From Vespula vulgaris (Eukaryota > Arthropoda > Insecta > Hymenoptera > Vespidae), in the NCBI RefSeq assembly GCF_905475345.1, contig NC_066588.1:8607001-8671000 (forward strand): a stretch of DNA of 64,000 nt, written 5' to 3'. The notes beneath the pieces are model-generated. The model saw only the letters and a list, made by a program, of their open reading frames with translations. It was not told the DNA's origin and did not search any database. This document shows, piece by piece, positions 1 through 11,748 of this stretch (positions within the stretch are counted from its first letter, which is position 1; each line of letters starts with the position of its first letter). Both the position numbers and the translations under genes were made by a program.

Positions 1-4
1 AAGG

Positions 5-40
5 TATAAAAGTACCATGTTATTTTCAGTTCACACAGTC
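5..40 (+). promoter_or_regulatory. Possible TATA plus initiator core promoter
   Basis: Seen: TATAAAA at 5-11 inside GGTATAAAAG, and ACAGTC at 35-40, whose A at 37 lies 32 bases downstream of the first TATA base. Known: arthropod initiators use NCAGT with the A as +1, and TATA boxes sit about 30 bases upstream. A competing TCAGTT at 26-31 is too close to the TATA. The first ATG (72-74) opens only 21 codons (72-137). No gene body is recognised downstream. Confidence 0.35.
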
Positions 41-189
41 TTTGAAAAGTGTTGGTTAGTCGTTTAAGCGGATGTTATATTGTATTCAGAACGCGACCGT
101 ACTACTCTCCTTCCCGTTAGCTTACGAAGCGAGTTAACACTCTTGTCAACGGTCTTACGGGTACTTCCTACCGCTTACGTCTTTTCTAT

Positions 190-191
<2 letters not shown>

Positions 192-222
<31 letters not shown>
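192..222. repeat. (CT)n microsatellite
   Basis: Pure CT run of about 31 bases. Its Leu-Ser translation is an artefact. Confidence 0.95.
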
Positions 223-224
<2 letters not shown>

Positions 225-570
225 TTCTCTTCCCCCCTTCAACCCTTGTCTCTTACAAGAACTCAGTATTAGCAAACTTGTTGGTTATACTGAATGAGAA
301 GTACGTCACGAGCCACGAATAAGTTAACACCTTTTACTTCGTAGGAACGTAGAAAGTATTTGAATATTCCGTTTCTATTTTAACGAAACTTTGGTCTCTA
401 TATTTTGTGAGATATATCAGAAGAGAAATAGAAGAAAAGAAAAATGAAAAGTCGATAGGGTCGAAGGTACGATTGGAAAATTTCAATAATTCCTGGAAAC
501 GAGACTGGAGAATCTTTTTGTCAAATTTCCAACGGAACGCACAGTGCACTGAAAATAGAAAAGGGAAGGA

Positions 571-591
571 GATAGAAAGAGAGACAGAGAC

Positions 592-630
<39 letters not shown>

Positions 631-660
631 AAGAGAGAAAGACAGACAGACAGATAGAGA
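571..660. repeat. GA / GACA compound microsatellite
   Basis: Purine-rich GA repeats interspersed with GACA and GATA units. Confidence 0.93.
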
Positions 661-1372
661 GCAATTTTACATCGATTCAGGAGAGTCACGTTCAGTCCTA
701 TATTTAAACGTCGAATTCACTTCAAGCCATCACCCTCGCTCGTACCCATTTCTATCCATCCCACCCACAATTGTTCTTCTGCAAAAAGCAATTCGGAATA
801 CCTAAATTATTTCTAATTCCCGTGAAGCGCGAGACGTGCAAGATTTCGCTCAGAATACGAACAGAGTTTAGATTCTAATCAGTGACGTCGTATACCCGAG
901 CACAGAGAAATGAACATCGAATGTTTCGTTCGATCGTAGAATTCGCGGATTTTCGTTAAAAAGAAAAGAAATGTAAAATGAAGTTTCTTTCACAAAGAGT
1001 ATATCCAATCGAGATTATTTCGGTGACGCGTAATCGTAAATTCTTCATGAATATTAATCGTATCGTTTTTATAAATATTATGATATATTACTGGAAAGTA
1101 TTTCGAACGATTTATGCGAAGTGAAGTGGTAGTAGTAATAGTTTCGTCATTTAAAATAAAAAGAAAAAAAAGGAGGAGAAAGGAAAAAAAGAAAAAAGAA
1201 AATATGTTCGTTCAAAATATGAAAATCGAAACGTTAAGCGTCACGTCCATAATCGATTTTGTAGAGTCAGTAAAAAAACTTCCAAAAAATATGGATTTCA
1301 TAGCGTCGATGAAATAAAAATCATAACTGATGACGAGAGTAAAATTCCAGTATGTATTTAACATATGTGTAT

Positions 1373-1381
<9 letters not shown>

Positions 1382-1404
<23 letters not shown>

Positions 1405-1406
1405 CA
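1382..1406. repeat. (CA)n microsatellite
   Basis: Pure CA run, bordered by CATA units. Confidence 0.93.
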
Positions 1407-2167
1407 TATATTCGAGTATCAGAAATATCTCCATTACTTTTGACAATAATATAAAAATAAAAAATAAAAAAAGAAAACAGAAAACATTAAAGAAAGAAAT
1501 TATTTGATCAAAACGTTGCAATATATTTTGATTACCAAGAAAATTTGTCAAAAAAATCATCTTTCCCTCAGATCGTCGAGATAAAAAGAAATAGCGAAGA
1601 AAGGGAACGAAAAAAGGATCTAATATTTACGCTTGAATTGAAACAACACATTCCTTTGAGATTTATTCGTAAATCATCGAAAGCAATGCGGTGATATTTC
1701 CAACGTTTTCGTATTCGGTGAAACAAGTCGGTAACATCAATATTTCCACGTTTATCCATACGTTGAAATTTATAAAAAAATTAATTAGAACGTTTTGAAA
1801 GGGGGAAAAATTGAAAATAAATCAATCGTAGCGAATCAGTTAGTGGAAACACTTAAACCATTGTGTCAATCTTTTTAACAAAGCATGACGATTTAGATGC
1901 GTCTGTGGTGTACGTAAAGTTCGCAGAGAACTGAAAGCGTCGTCTCGTTCGTGGACAATGATGCCGGCTATTCTCACTACTCGAATCTTCCAGCCGGTAG
2001 TCTAACCAGCCGGTCGAGGTAGCTTTGTTTACCCAACATTACAATGCGTAGAAGAACGCTCTCGAGATTCTAATTTGAGTGCAAACACGCTGAGCGAGGG
2101 TTAGCTTTCCAGCAGTCCTCCATTGCAGACGAGAAGCTTCAAGGAAAAGGCTAGGGTTGCTGGCCTA

Positions 2168-2246
2168 TTCTCTCTATCTCTTTCCTTCTCTCTGTTTAAC
2201 TCTATCTCTATTTCTATCTCTATCTATATCTCTCTCTTTCTCTCTT
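2168..2246. repeat. Imperfect CT / CTAT tract
   Basis: Pyrimidine-rich run of TCTC and TCTA units. Confidence 0.85.
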
Positions 2247-2387
2247 TTTTTATCCAAAAGTCGACTCATGCATCGTGTCTGGGATCTGAAGAACCAGACG
2301 AAAGAGAGAACTCATCGAGAAAGAAGAGCTCGAAAGAAACGTCGATGCATGGCTCGTTGTTCCTTGAAACAACTATCGTGCTATCGA

Positions 2388-2430
2388 GACAGAGAGAGGG
2401 AGAGAGAGAGAGAGAGAGAGAGAGAAGAGA
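2388..2430. repeat. (GA)n microsatellite
   Basis: GA run with a few interruptions, facing the CT tract 140 bases upstream. Confidence 0.93.
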
Positions 2431-2599
2431 AGTGTTTGTTTCTTTCGAATAGACGTGATCTCTTTTCTTTCTTTTTTCTTTTTCACGTGTAAACAAATAC
2501 GACTGAAAGTATTCAATTTTATAGATATGAATATGTATTTTGATCGATAAGTTATAACGGAATTATTTTTTTCTGTTTTATATTTTAAGAAATGTTATT

Positions 2600-3310
2600 A
2601 TTATTTTTTATTGAAATGTGAAAAATTTGATATGTAAATAAATAACCGTCGCTATTTTGCAGACTGAAAAAAATGTTTCGTATAATATATCTAAATGAAT
2701 AACATTATAGTATTTTGTTTTTTTTTGTTTTTATTTTGAAAATATTTAGTATTTTATATACAAATAAAGTAAGAATACGTACATTTAAATAAAACTAAAT
2801 TTTGTTTCTTAGTATTGTTTTATCGAAGGACTGTTTATTATTTTATATCTGAATGAATAACACTATGGAATATTTTTTATTGAAAATATTTAATATTTTA
2901 TATTTAAGTAAATAAATAATAGAGGCTGTATTGAAAAAATGTTTAGTACCTTATAACTAAATAATATTTTTTTACTTGAAAATGCTTGGTATATTATATG
3001 TAAATAAATTACACAGTATATGTAATATGTTTTGATTAAAACTTTTTAGTACTTTATATCTAAATAAAGAAAGAATGTATCTGAATAAAAATAAATTTTA
3101 TATTATGGTATTGTTTTACTGAAAAACTGTTTATTATTTTATATTTATATAAATAACACCAGAATATTTTTTATTGAAAACTTTTACTATTTCAGAGAAT
3201 TTTGTATTTTAGTATTTTATAACTTAGAATATTTTATTTTCCTGAAAAACTTCTTCAATATTTTATATCAAAATAAAAAACAATAGTATTTTTTATATCA
3301 AACATTCCAA
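2600..3310. repeat. AT-rich complex tandem array, period about 300 bp
   Basis: Seen: the block at 2763-2900 (AATAAAGTAAGAATACGTAC, then GTATTGTTTTA, CTGTTTATTATTTTATAT, AATAACAC, ATATTTTTTATTGAAAA) recurs in the same order at 3063-3190 with scattered differences. The part at 2640-2700 (GTAAATAAATAA, CTGAAAAAAATGTTT) recurs at 2905-2965. Shorter GTATTTTATAT-TAAATAA subunits repeat throughout. Diverged and noncoding. Confidence 0.7.
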
Positions 3311-4670
3311 TATCACTTATTGATCAACACGATATATGTGTGTGTATGTATATATATATATTTACATATCTTTATAATATAATAATAAAAGTACATAAAT
3401 ATGATAGAAATATGAACATCCAAACGGTGTGTTTTTCTTTTTAAAGTATCATATTTTTATACTTATTGAAATACTTTCATTAGTGTTACTTCTGTTACAT
3501 GTATAATGATCGGAATCAAATGTTTTCATCAAAATTTAATATATCTCAACTATTATAAATATATGTAAATGATGAGTTATTTAAACGTAATTATTAAAAA
3601 TCGTTTATATGTGAAATACAATTCAATGTATTTAAAAAATGTATAAATATGAATAAATTGAAAGATATATGTACGAGCAATTCGTAAATTCTTTTAATGC
3701 AAGCTGTTCACTGTTGTGTTATTATTTTCTTCAAAAATATGAAATTCAATGAGAGAAATATGATTCTATTATTTAAAAATTCCTTTATCCCGACACACAT
3801 TCGTGTGTATTCATAAATTCCTATAATAAAAAGAAATTCACATCCCTATATATCTACATTTATCTCTATAAAATATACAACATGTATTAAAACGTATGCA
3901 AATATATCTACATGAAGCTATTTTAACGGGTTAACCAAAAAAGAGATCAGTTAGTTAATTAATATTTCAAACTGGTCGTAATCATATATCGAGGATAAAT
4001 ACGAATAATAAAAAAAGTACGAAATACAGCGAGAAAAAGAAAAATTTTCTTATAACAATGATAAACGACAAATATTCTCGCTTTTTATTAAAAATATTTT
4101 TTTATCAACGATAATTACAATTAATCGATAAAAGGTTATAATTAAATTTTATAAGCTTCTACGTATACATATTACATATGTATATACAATATTAATTCGT
4201 AAGTACCGACCTATTTTCAACAACGAAAGAGTAAAGCAATCAAGTCGTTTACGTGCTAGTTAAAGGTGTACTAAGATCTTTCCATCATAACTTTTTTTTT
4301 TACCGTATTAAACCGTAAAAAGCACCAACCACCACCTTGATTTATCGTTAATCTTTCTTACATTTCTTATGTCACGATATAACGTATGTAAGTACTTATA
4401 TAGCATGTCCGGCAAAACTTAATTTCTAACTTAATTCCTAACAGTATACCCTTGTTGAATCCAAGCCATGAAACATTTTATAAATAGTAGTCACGCATTA
4501 ACCGTTTTTATCTCGTGTTACCCTTCTGAATTCTATTAAAGTATCTTCGTTTTATTATCTAAAAGAAATAATTCCTTTAATTTTTTTTTTATACTTCATT
4601 ACACGCGTATAAGCTTTTTTATAACGCTGATTGAAGAATCTTGTTTTACAAAATAAATAATCTCAATTTA
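3311..4670. other. AT-rich noncoding stretch
   Basis: Dense A/T sequence with short TATA runs (3345-3362). No frame, splice signal set or transposon end I can support. Confidence 0.6.
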
Positions 4671-4672
4671 AA

Positions 4673-4708
4673 AGATAAATAAACAAATAAATAAATAAAT
4701 AAATAAAC
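4673..4708. repeat. (AAAT)n microsatellite
   Basis: About nine units of AAAT with one AAAC, followed by an AAC/AAT-rich segment to 4745. Confidence 0.9.
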
Positions 4709-5064
4709 GAAGGAAATAACAACAACAATAACAATAATAACAAAAGATTATCTTTCATTTTTGATCGGGATGTATAATTAATGATCTTTTGAAAAGGATA
4801 TGAATCATCCCTCCTGTCGTAGTTAAATGAAATGAATAAAAAAAAAAAAAAAACGATTGGAAAGGAAAATTCGCATAAACGAGTCGTGTTAAATCGAATT
4901 ACACGATTCGTAGGGAGGAGACTGGGAATAAAGAAATGGCGTGAACGGACCGTGACCAAAAAGGGGAAGTCGAAAACACAAAAGAAAGCAAATTGGAGAG
5001 GAAAGAAAAAAAAGAAGCGGAAGAAGGGTTGTCTGACTCGAAGACGTATCGTTTTCACGAATAA

Positions 5065-5160
5065 AGAGAGAGAGAGAGAGAGAGAGAAAGAAAGAAAGTA
5101 GAAGAGAGAGAAAAAGTAGAAGAGAGAAAGATAAAGATGGCGGAGGAAGGTGGGAGGAGA
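5065..5160. repeat. GA / AAAG purine tract
   Basis: A (GA)n core at 5065-5090 grading into GAAA and GGAGA units. The purine bias continues to about 5185. Confidence 0.85.
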
Positions 5161-5189
5161 AAAAGAAAGAAAAGGGAAAAATAAAATGA

Positions 5190-6001
5190 GAATTCGACCA
5201 AAACTATCTTCACGAAAATTCCTTACTATCTCTCTCCCTCTCTCTCTCTTTCTCTCTTTCGTTTATGCACGTGTAACACAACGAATCTCGTTAACAAAAG
5301 CACCAGGTTAAATTATTATACGTCTCGAGCGTTACCAGATGAGCTCGTTATGACGTACATATAAAGCTCATCTCCGTAACGCCATTCTCCTTCTACATCC
5401 TCTTCCTAATTCTCATTCCTAGGAAAGGTAGAAGATATTTAAAGAGAAAAAAAAGAAAAAGAAGAAAAGATAGAAAAAGAAGTGTCTTATGATAAAAGTA
5501 TTACAAGTGGAACGATCAAAATTCCTCGCCATGTATTACATAGTTAATAATAAATTGAAGAAAAAAAAAAGAAGGAAAGAAAAAGAGAAAGAGAAAAAAA
5601 AAGACATAAGTGAACCGTAAATGTTCGTAAATGGTCAAATATACACGTTGTCAAGGTAATATCGCTTTTTCTAATTATATATCTCTTAATGAATTTCACG
5701 ATTTAATTCACGACATTCGAGAAAGAGAAAGAGAAGGAGAAAAAGAGAGAGAGAGAGAGAATTAAGTGCGAAGAACAGAAAGAAAGTAAAAAAGAAAGTA
5801 AGAAAGGAAGAAAGGGAGAAAGGAAGGAAGAATGAAAAAAGAAAAGATGTGATTAAAGCTACTTACTTAGAAAGCGAGTCGTGACAAGAAATAGTTAACG
5901 TTAGAGCCTTGAGAAAGATGTTAAGAAAAAGATAAGGAAGGACCTAGAAGGAAGAGAGATGATAAACGATATTCTAAGCAGCGATAACACGACATTCTCC
6001 A
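5190..6001. other. Purine-rich noncoding stretch
   Basis: Short CT run at 5230-5260 and many GAAAG/AGAAA runs (5440-5490, 5565-5610, 5720-5845). No gene seen. Confidence 0.6.
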
Positions 6002-6017
6002 TCTCTGTCTATCTTTC

Positions 6018-6068
<51 letters not shown>

Positions 6069-6075
6069 CTCTATC

Positions 6076-6134
<59 letters not shown>

Positions 6135-6188
6135 CTCTATCTATTTATCTCTCTCTCTCTCTCTTTCTCTGTCTCTCTCTCAGTCTCT
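6002..6188. repeat. Longest (CT)n tract in the window, about 187 bp
   Basis: Near-continuous CT with occasional CAATCT, TATCT and TTTCT interruptions. The plus strand is almost all pyrimidine. Confidence 0.95.
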
Positions 6189-6360
6189 TTTTTCTTTTAG
6201 TCCAGATGTTGGTTGTTGTTGTATTGTCGTTCGTGAACGAGCCAGACGTTTCGTAATTCCAAGCTTGGAAAGCAAATCTTTTCCGAAAGCGAATACGTGA
6301 CTTGCAAGCGTATTTATTAAAAGGTCCTGTGAGGTTTAATTTGCAGAATAGCATTCAGTA

Positions 6361-6417
6361 AAGAGAAAGAGGGAGAGAGAGAGAGAGAGACGAATAGGAC
6401 AGAATAGCGATGAGAGG

Positions 6418-6454
<37 letters not shown>
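6361..6454. repeat. Two (GA)n tracts
   Basis: GA runs at 6361-6390 and 6412-6454, separated by 21 unique bases. Opposite in strand sense to the CT tract 170 bases upstream. Confidence 0.93.
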
Positions 6455-6836
6455 TTGTGAGCTCATCATTCATTCTCGTCGTTTTAATGCGATTTCACGA
6501 AGATTTTCGCAACGATGAATGTTCTCGAATCAAGATAAGAAAATGTCATTTTAATCGACCAATCGACGTTTCGGAGAAAGGAGAGAAATAGAGAGATAGA
6601 AAGAGGGAAAGAGAGAGAGAGAGAAAGAAAATATAGAAAATTCGTAATGATCGATAGAAAATTTAATGTTGTGCAACTAATATATCGATATCTTGATCGG
6701 ATCTATTTACTATCATGTTCAATGCAAATTTCTATCGGTATCGAGAATGGATAATATTGTATAATATCGTTACTATGAGATCGATCTATCGGACGCAAAT
6801 CGAGCTGATATTGCAAACAGTTATCAGGTTATGTTG

Positions 6837-6841
<5 letters not shown>
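6455..6841. other. Noncoding between repeats
   Basis: Mixed AT-rich sequence with a small GA run near 6605-6625. Nothing else seen. Confidence 0.55.
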
Positions 6842-6890
<49 letters not shown>

Positions 6891-6943
6891 CATATCGTAT
6901 ATATATTATATATATATAATATATAATAAAATGATACATACAG

Positions 6944-7024
<81 letters not shown>
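6842..7024. repeat. Compound microsatellite (TA)n-(CA)n-(GATA)n
   Basis: (TA)n at 6842-6890, broken TA to 6927, (CA)n at 6948-6978 and about ten GATA units at 6986-7024. Confidence 0.94.
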
Positions 7025-7780
7025 AAATAAAATCGTAGTATGAAAAGGAAATGGATATTGAAAAAAAAGTAAGAAAAAAAAGAAATTGAAATAGTAATTA
7101 TGATAGTTAACGTAGAGAAAAGAATTCCTTTTAAACCATACTGAAGCAAACGACACGAACAATTAAAATACCATTACTCTAAATTAGGTACTTACTTGGC
7201 AACTTGTTTTCTTGCGTCGTGTTTGTTCGTTTTTTTCGTTTTTATTTCTCTTTTTTTTTTCTTTTTGCGAGAAAGAAAATATAATAATAATGCTTAAGTA
7301 AACGTGTACTTAGACACTTAGAATTTGGTTGAACGATAATAAATTTATAAGTTATTCAACTTATCTAAATGAGATCTGTTTATACGGTTAATAGTCCGTG
7401 GTCTATTCAGCTTCGTAAACGTTCGTAACTCGAGTTTAACGATTTAGTTTAGGCGACTCCGCGAATTGGCCAGCTTTTGAGAACTTACTTTATCGTTTTA
7501 ACTTGTTGAACCACATTCCTCAAGTTTACACACATAATTGAACACTGTACGACGATTCGATCGCCGTGCGTATATTTTTATATCGTCTACGCTCTGCAGA
7601 GCGTATAATAAATATGTTATGACTAACTAATGAAACGTTCTTGGGCTCGTGAAACTAGGTCAAACATATTTACTGCAACGTATTTTCCTAAACCAGGAAG
7701 GTCGGATAGATTTTCTCGCGGTCGAAATGTTGACACGAAATTACACGCGTTTACATGCGCGCACGCGTGAATGTTTTACT
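7025..7780. other. Noncoding stretch
   Basis: Homopurine and homopyrimidine short runs. The segment 7380-7780 is less AT-rich but has no supported frame. Confidence 0.55.
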
Positions 7781-7783
7781 AGA

Positions 7784-7819
7784 GATGGAAAGAGAAAGAG
7801 AGATACAGATAGAACGAGT

Positions 7820-7857
<38 letters not shown>

Positions 7858-7889
7858 GAGGGAGAAATAGAGAGAAACAGAGAAAGAGA

Positions 7890-7934
<45 letters not shown>
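7784..7934. repeat. (GA)n tract, about 150 bp
   Basis: GA with AAAG, GGGA and ACAG interruptions. The Arg-Glu frames across it are artefacts. Confidence 0.94.
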
Positions 7935-7937
<3 letters not shown>

Positions 7938-9341
7938 AAACCAAATTGCCTAACATGTTTACAATCTATGAGCGCATATCGATATAACCGCTATCCAGGA
8001 TTACAAATATACGATCGACAACGTTGTATCTGCACTTTCGAGATAACCAGGCCCGCTCGATAGCAAAATGCTACTAACGCAAGGTATACACGAAGGATGA
8101 CGATACAAAGTATGTACATATACATACATACTCCCAGCTATTCAGACATTGTTTTTCCAACCAATGAACAATTAATTAATTCCATGGCATCGTTGTTAAC
8201 GAGCTCGTCAACTCGTTGATTCTCTTCGATAATTTTGAGTTTGTAGTCGATTTATAATGAAAATTTGAAAGCCACAAAATATATATACGTATATATGTAT
8301 AGATTTAATAGATTTTTTTTTTACAGATTTGTTTGACATGAAAACGTTCATTATATGGTATTAATATTGCTTTTTTGTAAATCAACTCGATAGAAGAAAT
8401 TTCAAGGTTAAATTCATTTTTTTTGTTTTCGTTTTAATTGAACTACATGCTTCATATGCTTTCCTTTTTCATCGTGTCAATTCAAGGACGTGTCGTATGA
8501 GATGAAACAGTTATTATTGTAAAATGTTATAAATTATATTATATAAATTTGTGAGTTTCTAAGGAGTATTATCCGTTGCATCGCTGGTTTCCAGCTGTTA
8601 GGCTGCAAGTTGCAAACAAAGGACTTCTTACGAAATAAACTTCGTTTACTTGGCTCGGTAATTTGAGAAGCATAAAGGGAGATAAGAAGTTTGATCTGTG
8701 TTTACAGCATACAAGACCAACAGCTGGCGGACGAACGATGACTGCAGTAGAACTATATACTTTAGAAATTTATAAATTTATAATATAATTTATAGTATTC
8801 TATAATGATAATTGATCTCGTTTGACACGTCATTAAATTCGTTTGAACTAATGCTCATTGAACTATAAAAAAAAAAAAAGAAAAAGAGAAAAAAAATATA
8901 TGGTTCCATCAAAAAGAAAAGAAGAAAAAAAAAAAAAGAAAAAATATTGACAACGCACGACGTGCCGTTTTATAACGAACAAATCTATAAAAGAAAAAAA
9001 TATTTTAGATAGATTCAATCCTTCGTGAGATATTGCAACTTTTCGAGATAAACGAGACGTCCAGTATGTGTATATAACAAAACGTTATTTGATAATCCAT
9101 GATTCTTCTATACGATGGTATTGAAATAAATTTGATATTTCGGAAATATTAATAAAAATACTTGTTAAAAAAGAAAAAAAATCCTCACGAAACTTCCCGA
9201 AACGTATCAAGAGAGAAACGTTTAAAGGTACTTTAATCGAATATGAAACGAATAAAATGCTTTTCACGAGTTTCAGACACTTTTCTTGTACAGAGAATAT
9301 GACATCAGAGTGACGTTTCGAAGGTTTTCTAGTCTTCGTGT

Positions 9342-9343
<2 letters not shown>
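7935..9343. other. Noncoding stretch
   Basis: Mostly AT-rich. A more balanced patch lies at 8560-8750 (CAGCTGTTAGG, later CAGCTGGCGG) without coding signs. A-rich runs lie at 8865-8945. Confidence 0.55.

Positions 9344-9406
<63 letters not shown>
9344..9406. repeat. (CT)n microsatellite
   Basis: About 63 bases of pure CT. Confidence 0.95.
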
Positions 9407-9411
<5 letters not shown>

Positions 9412-9483
9412 TTCATGGATGAGAAACTGCAAGCGAACTTTCGTAGATCTCTAACAGGAAGAAAGAAATTGTTCTTTCGAAGA

Positions 9484-9530
9484 CAACGACTACGACGACG
9501 ACAACGACTACGACGACGACGACGACAACA
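9484..9530. repeat. (ACG)n-type trinucleotide repeat
   Basis: ACGACTACGACGACGACA-type units. CpG-rich, and unusual for this AT-rich window. Confidence 0.88.
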
Positions 9531-11097
9531 ATAGATTTCACAGATCAAGGTGGATCACAAGACAAGATCGCAGATTGTGGTTTTATCTCCGTAAGTCTCC
9601 GACAATCAATAAAAAGAGGTCGATCTCTAGCACGCATCATCGAATGCCAATATTTCCTACAGGAAACGTTGCAACTACGGTTCTGTAGTCATCGTTTACA
9701 GTATCTCGAATGATTCAACGAAAGCAATCAAGAAGAATATACAAGGTGAGTAAAATAAATCGTAACAAACGTTGTTTTTCTTCAGGAAGACAAAAGAAAA
9801 AAAAGAAATAATAATCGATCATGCATACCTGTCGCGACACTTCGCTAAACCTTTTTCATTTCAACTGGTCGTGCCGTACGTTTGATTAAAAGGACAAAAG
9901 TACATACAAAAAAAAAATAAATAAAAAACGAGATTAAAACCAAATAAACGGAAGAAATAGAACCAAATAAATAAACGAAAAAAAAAAATCTGATCGATTC
10001 GTATGCCACTAGTATGGATTTAAATGTATGATATTATTTAGATTTAAACATAAAATTATAATAAGTTATTCGAATCATCTTTTATTATATCACGATTGTC
10101 CTTCAACTTTTACTCTTTCCTTACGTTTAGTAGATCCTTGATATACCGACTCGCTTATATGTGTACATAGGAATCTGTATATTAATCCAAGTCAATGTGA
10201 AACACGGAAGATGAGTTTCTTCGACACCGTCGGTGATATTTTAGTTTCATACTACTTAAAGCGTGAACACGAAGAGCCGTGTCGTTTTAATACAACGCAA
10301 TCCTTCGAAACGCCTTCCCTCGCTCCAAATCCTTTCAGTGGACTTTCAGTGGAAGTTATAGATTTCTTTTAGAGATCGGTAAAAGGCACGTAACCGTTAT
10401 CGTTATCGTTTTTCAATAACGATAAAACCTCGTGTAATCCGCCAGGATTCATCACGAGTTTCTCCTACTCCTCCTCCTCCTCCTCCTCCTCCTCCACCCT
10501 ATCCTTCTCCTACCCATTTTTTTGTTATTTTTTTTTTTGTTCATCCTCCTTTTTTTATTATACACGCGTATTTTTATTAAACCTCTAACTAAAAAGAAGA
10601 AAATAAAAAAAAAATACAGTCCCTCGACGAAGCTAATATCTGCTTTTGTAAAATGTGCCCTTTGATCTAGTTCCGTTTCGAAATTGTTCGTAATTTCTTT
10701 TTTTCCCCTGAATGAGTTGGAATTTCAAAGGATACGCGTGAATGCACACACGTGTGTATCTATGTGTCGGAATTATCGACTATTCTATACAAAAGCTTCC
10801 CACGTACCCTACCAAACCAGATAAGAATTTCTTTAATTAGAACTGACTAGAAGAAATAGAGAGAAGGAGAAAACGAGAGAGAGAGAGAAAGAGAGAAAGA
10901 AAAACATCTCCCCTTCCATTTCGCGCCAAAGACATTTTTTCCAAAAGTCAAACGCGAGAGAAAACCGTTAAAGCGTCTAGAGGATTCTGCTAATGACACC
11001 TTCAAAGGTACACCTCGGCCCGTTTCTTAGATGAGTCTAATTCTCGAGAAAATAATTAGAAAAGTTTCGCGGTCCTCTATGAGAACTCGCGAGATCT
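9531..11097. other. Noncoding stretch with a (CTC)n run
   Basis: A CTC/CTT trinucleotide run at 10462-10496 and a GA run at 10876-10902. A more balanced patch lies at 10200-10345. No gene supported. Confidence 0.55.
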
Positions 11098-11099
11098 CG

Positions 11100-11210
11100 T
11101 TTCTTTCTTTCTTTCTTTCCTTCTTTCTTTCTTTCTTTCTTTCTTTTTTTCTATCTCTTCTTCTTCTTCTTCTTCTTTTTCTTCTTTTCTTTTCTTTCCT
11201 TTTTTTTTTC
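11100..11210. repeat. (TTTC)n then (TTC)n pyrimidine tract
   Basis: TTTC units to about 11145, then TTC units, then T-rich sequence. About 110 bases almost without purines. Confidence 0.92.
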
Positions 11211-11627
11211 ATCGAAAGGTAGTACCCTCTTCCGGTTGTTCGGTAGCAAAGATCGATATTCGTTCCAGTCAGAATATTATTTCCATTTGGCCGCTTTCTC
11301 CTTTTACTCAGAAAACTCGGCGCCTTCGTTATATCTATACTGGGGGTTAAAGCTTTTGATGTCGTAGAGAAGAAAGAGAGAGAGAAGGGGGGGGAGGAGA
11401 AGGAGAAAGAGAGAGAGAGAGACAGAAAGTAAGAAAGAAACGTGACGCGTATGTCTTATCTCACCGATCGTAAAAGTTCTCTCTCGTTCCGGCAGACCTG
11501 AATTAAGTGGACGCATTTCGTCTCGTATACCGTGAATCTTTCCTTTCCTTGTGTAATAATGTCGAGGAAAAACCTCCAACTCTTTCTATACGTAGTAGTA
11601 AACGTAAGTAAGAAGAGGAAAAAAAAA
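11211..11627. other. Noncoding stretch
   Basis: Contains a GA tract with a G-run (11368-11427). No gene supported. Confidence 0.5.
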
Positions 11628-11631
11628 GAGG

Positions 11632-11665
<34 letters not shown>

Positions 11666-11748
11666 AGCAAAGAAAGAGAAGGAGAGAGAGAGAGAGAGAG
11701 AAGCAAAGAAAGAGAGTAAGAGAGTGAGAGAGAGAGAGAGAGAGAGAT
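11628..11748. repeat. (GA)n tract with internal duplication
   Basis: GA runs split by two near-identical GAGAAGCAAAGAAAGAGA segments (about 11662 and 11699), so the tract grew by a 37-base duplication as well as by slippage. Confidence 0.9.

Larger units (their letters stand above)
138..2590. other. Noncoding, AT-rich with CT/GA and CA tracts
   Basis: No convincing coding region. Contents: simple repeats (listed separately) and a less AT-rich patch at about 1890-2110 (CCAGCCGG twice) without a usable reading frame. Confidence 0.6.

Noticed and set aside
407..805. 132-codon plus frame
   Set aside because: Its centre is Arg-Glu from GA/GACA repeats. The flanks show no family and no start context.
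3934..3960. GGGTTAACCAAAAAAG resembling the right arm of the 41-kb transposon
   Set aside because: Only about 14 bases match and no second arm or TA-flanked end is nearby.
4663..5058. 131-codon minus frame with Phe and Leu runs
   Set aside because: Driven by A-rich and AAAT repeats on the plus strand.
5959..6300. Leu-Ser frame over the CT tract
   Set aside because: Pure microsatellite translation. The same applies to frames over all CT and GA tracts, such as 7755-8063, 11456-11815, 19570-19977 and 36505-36822.
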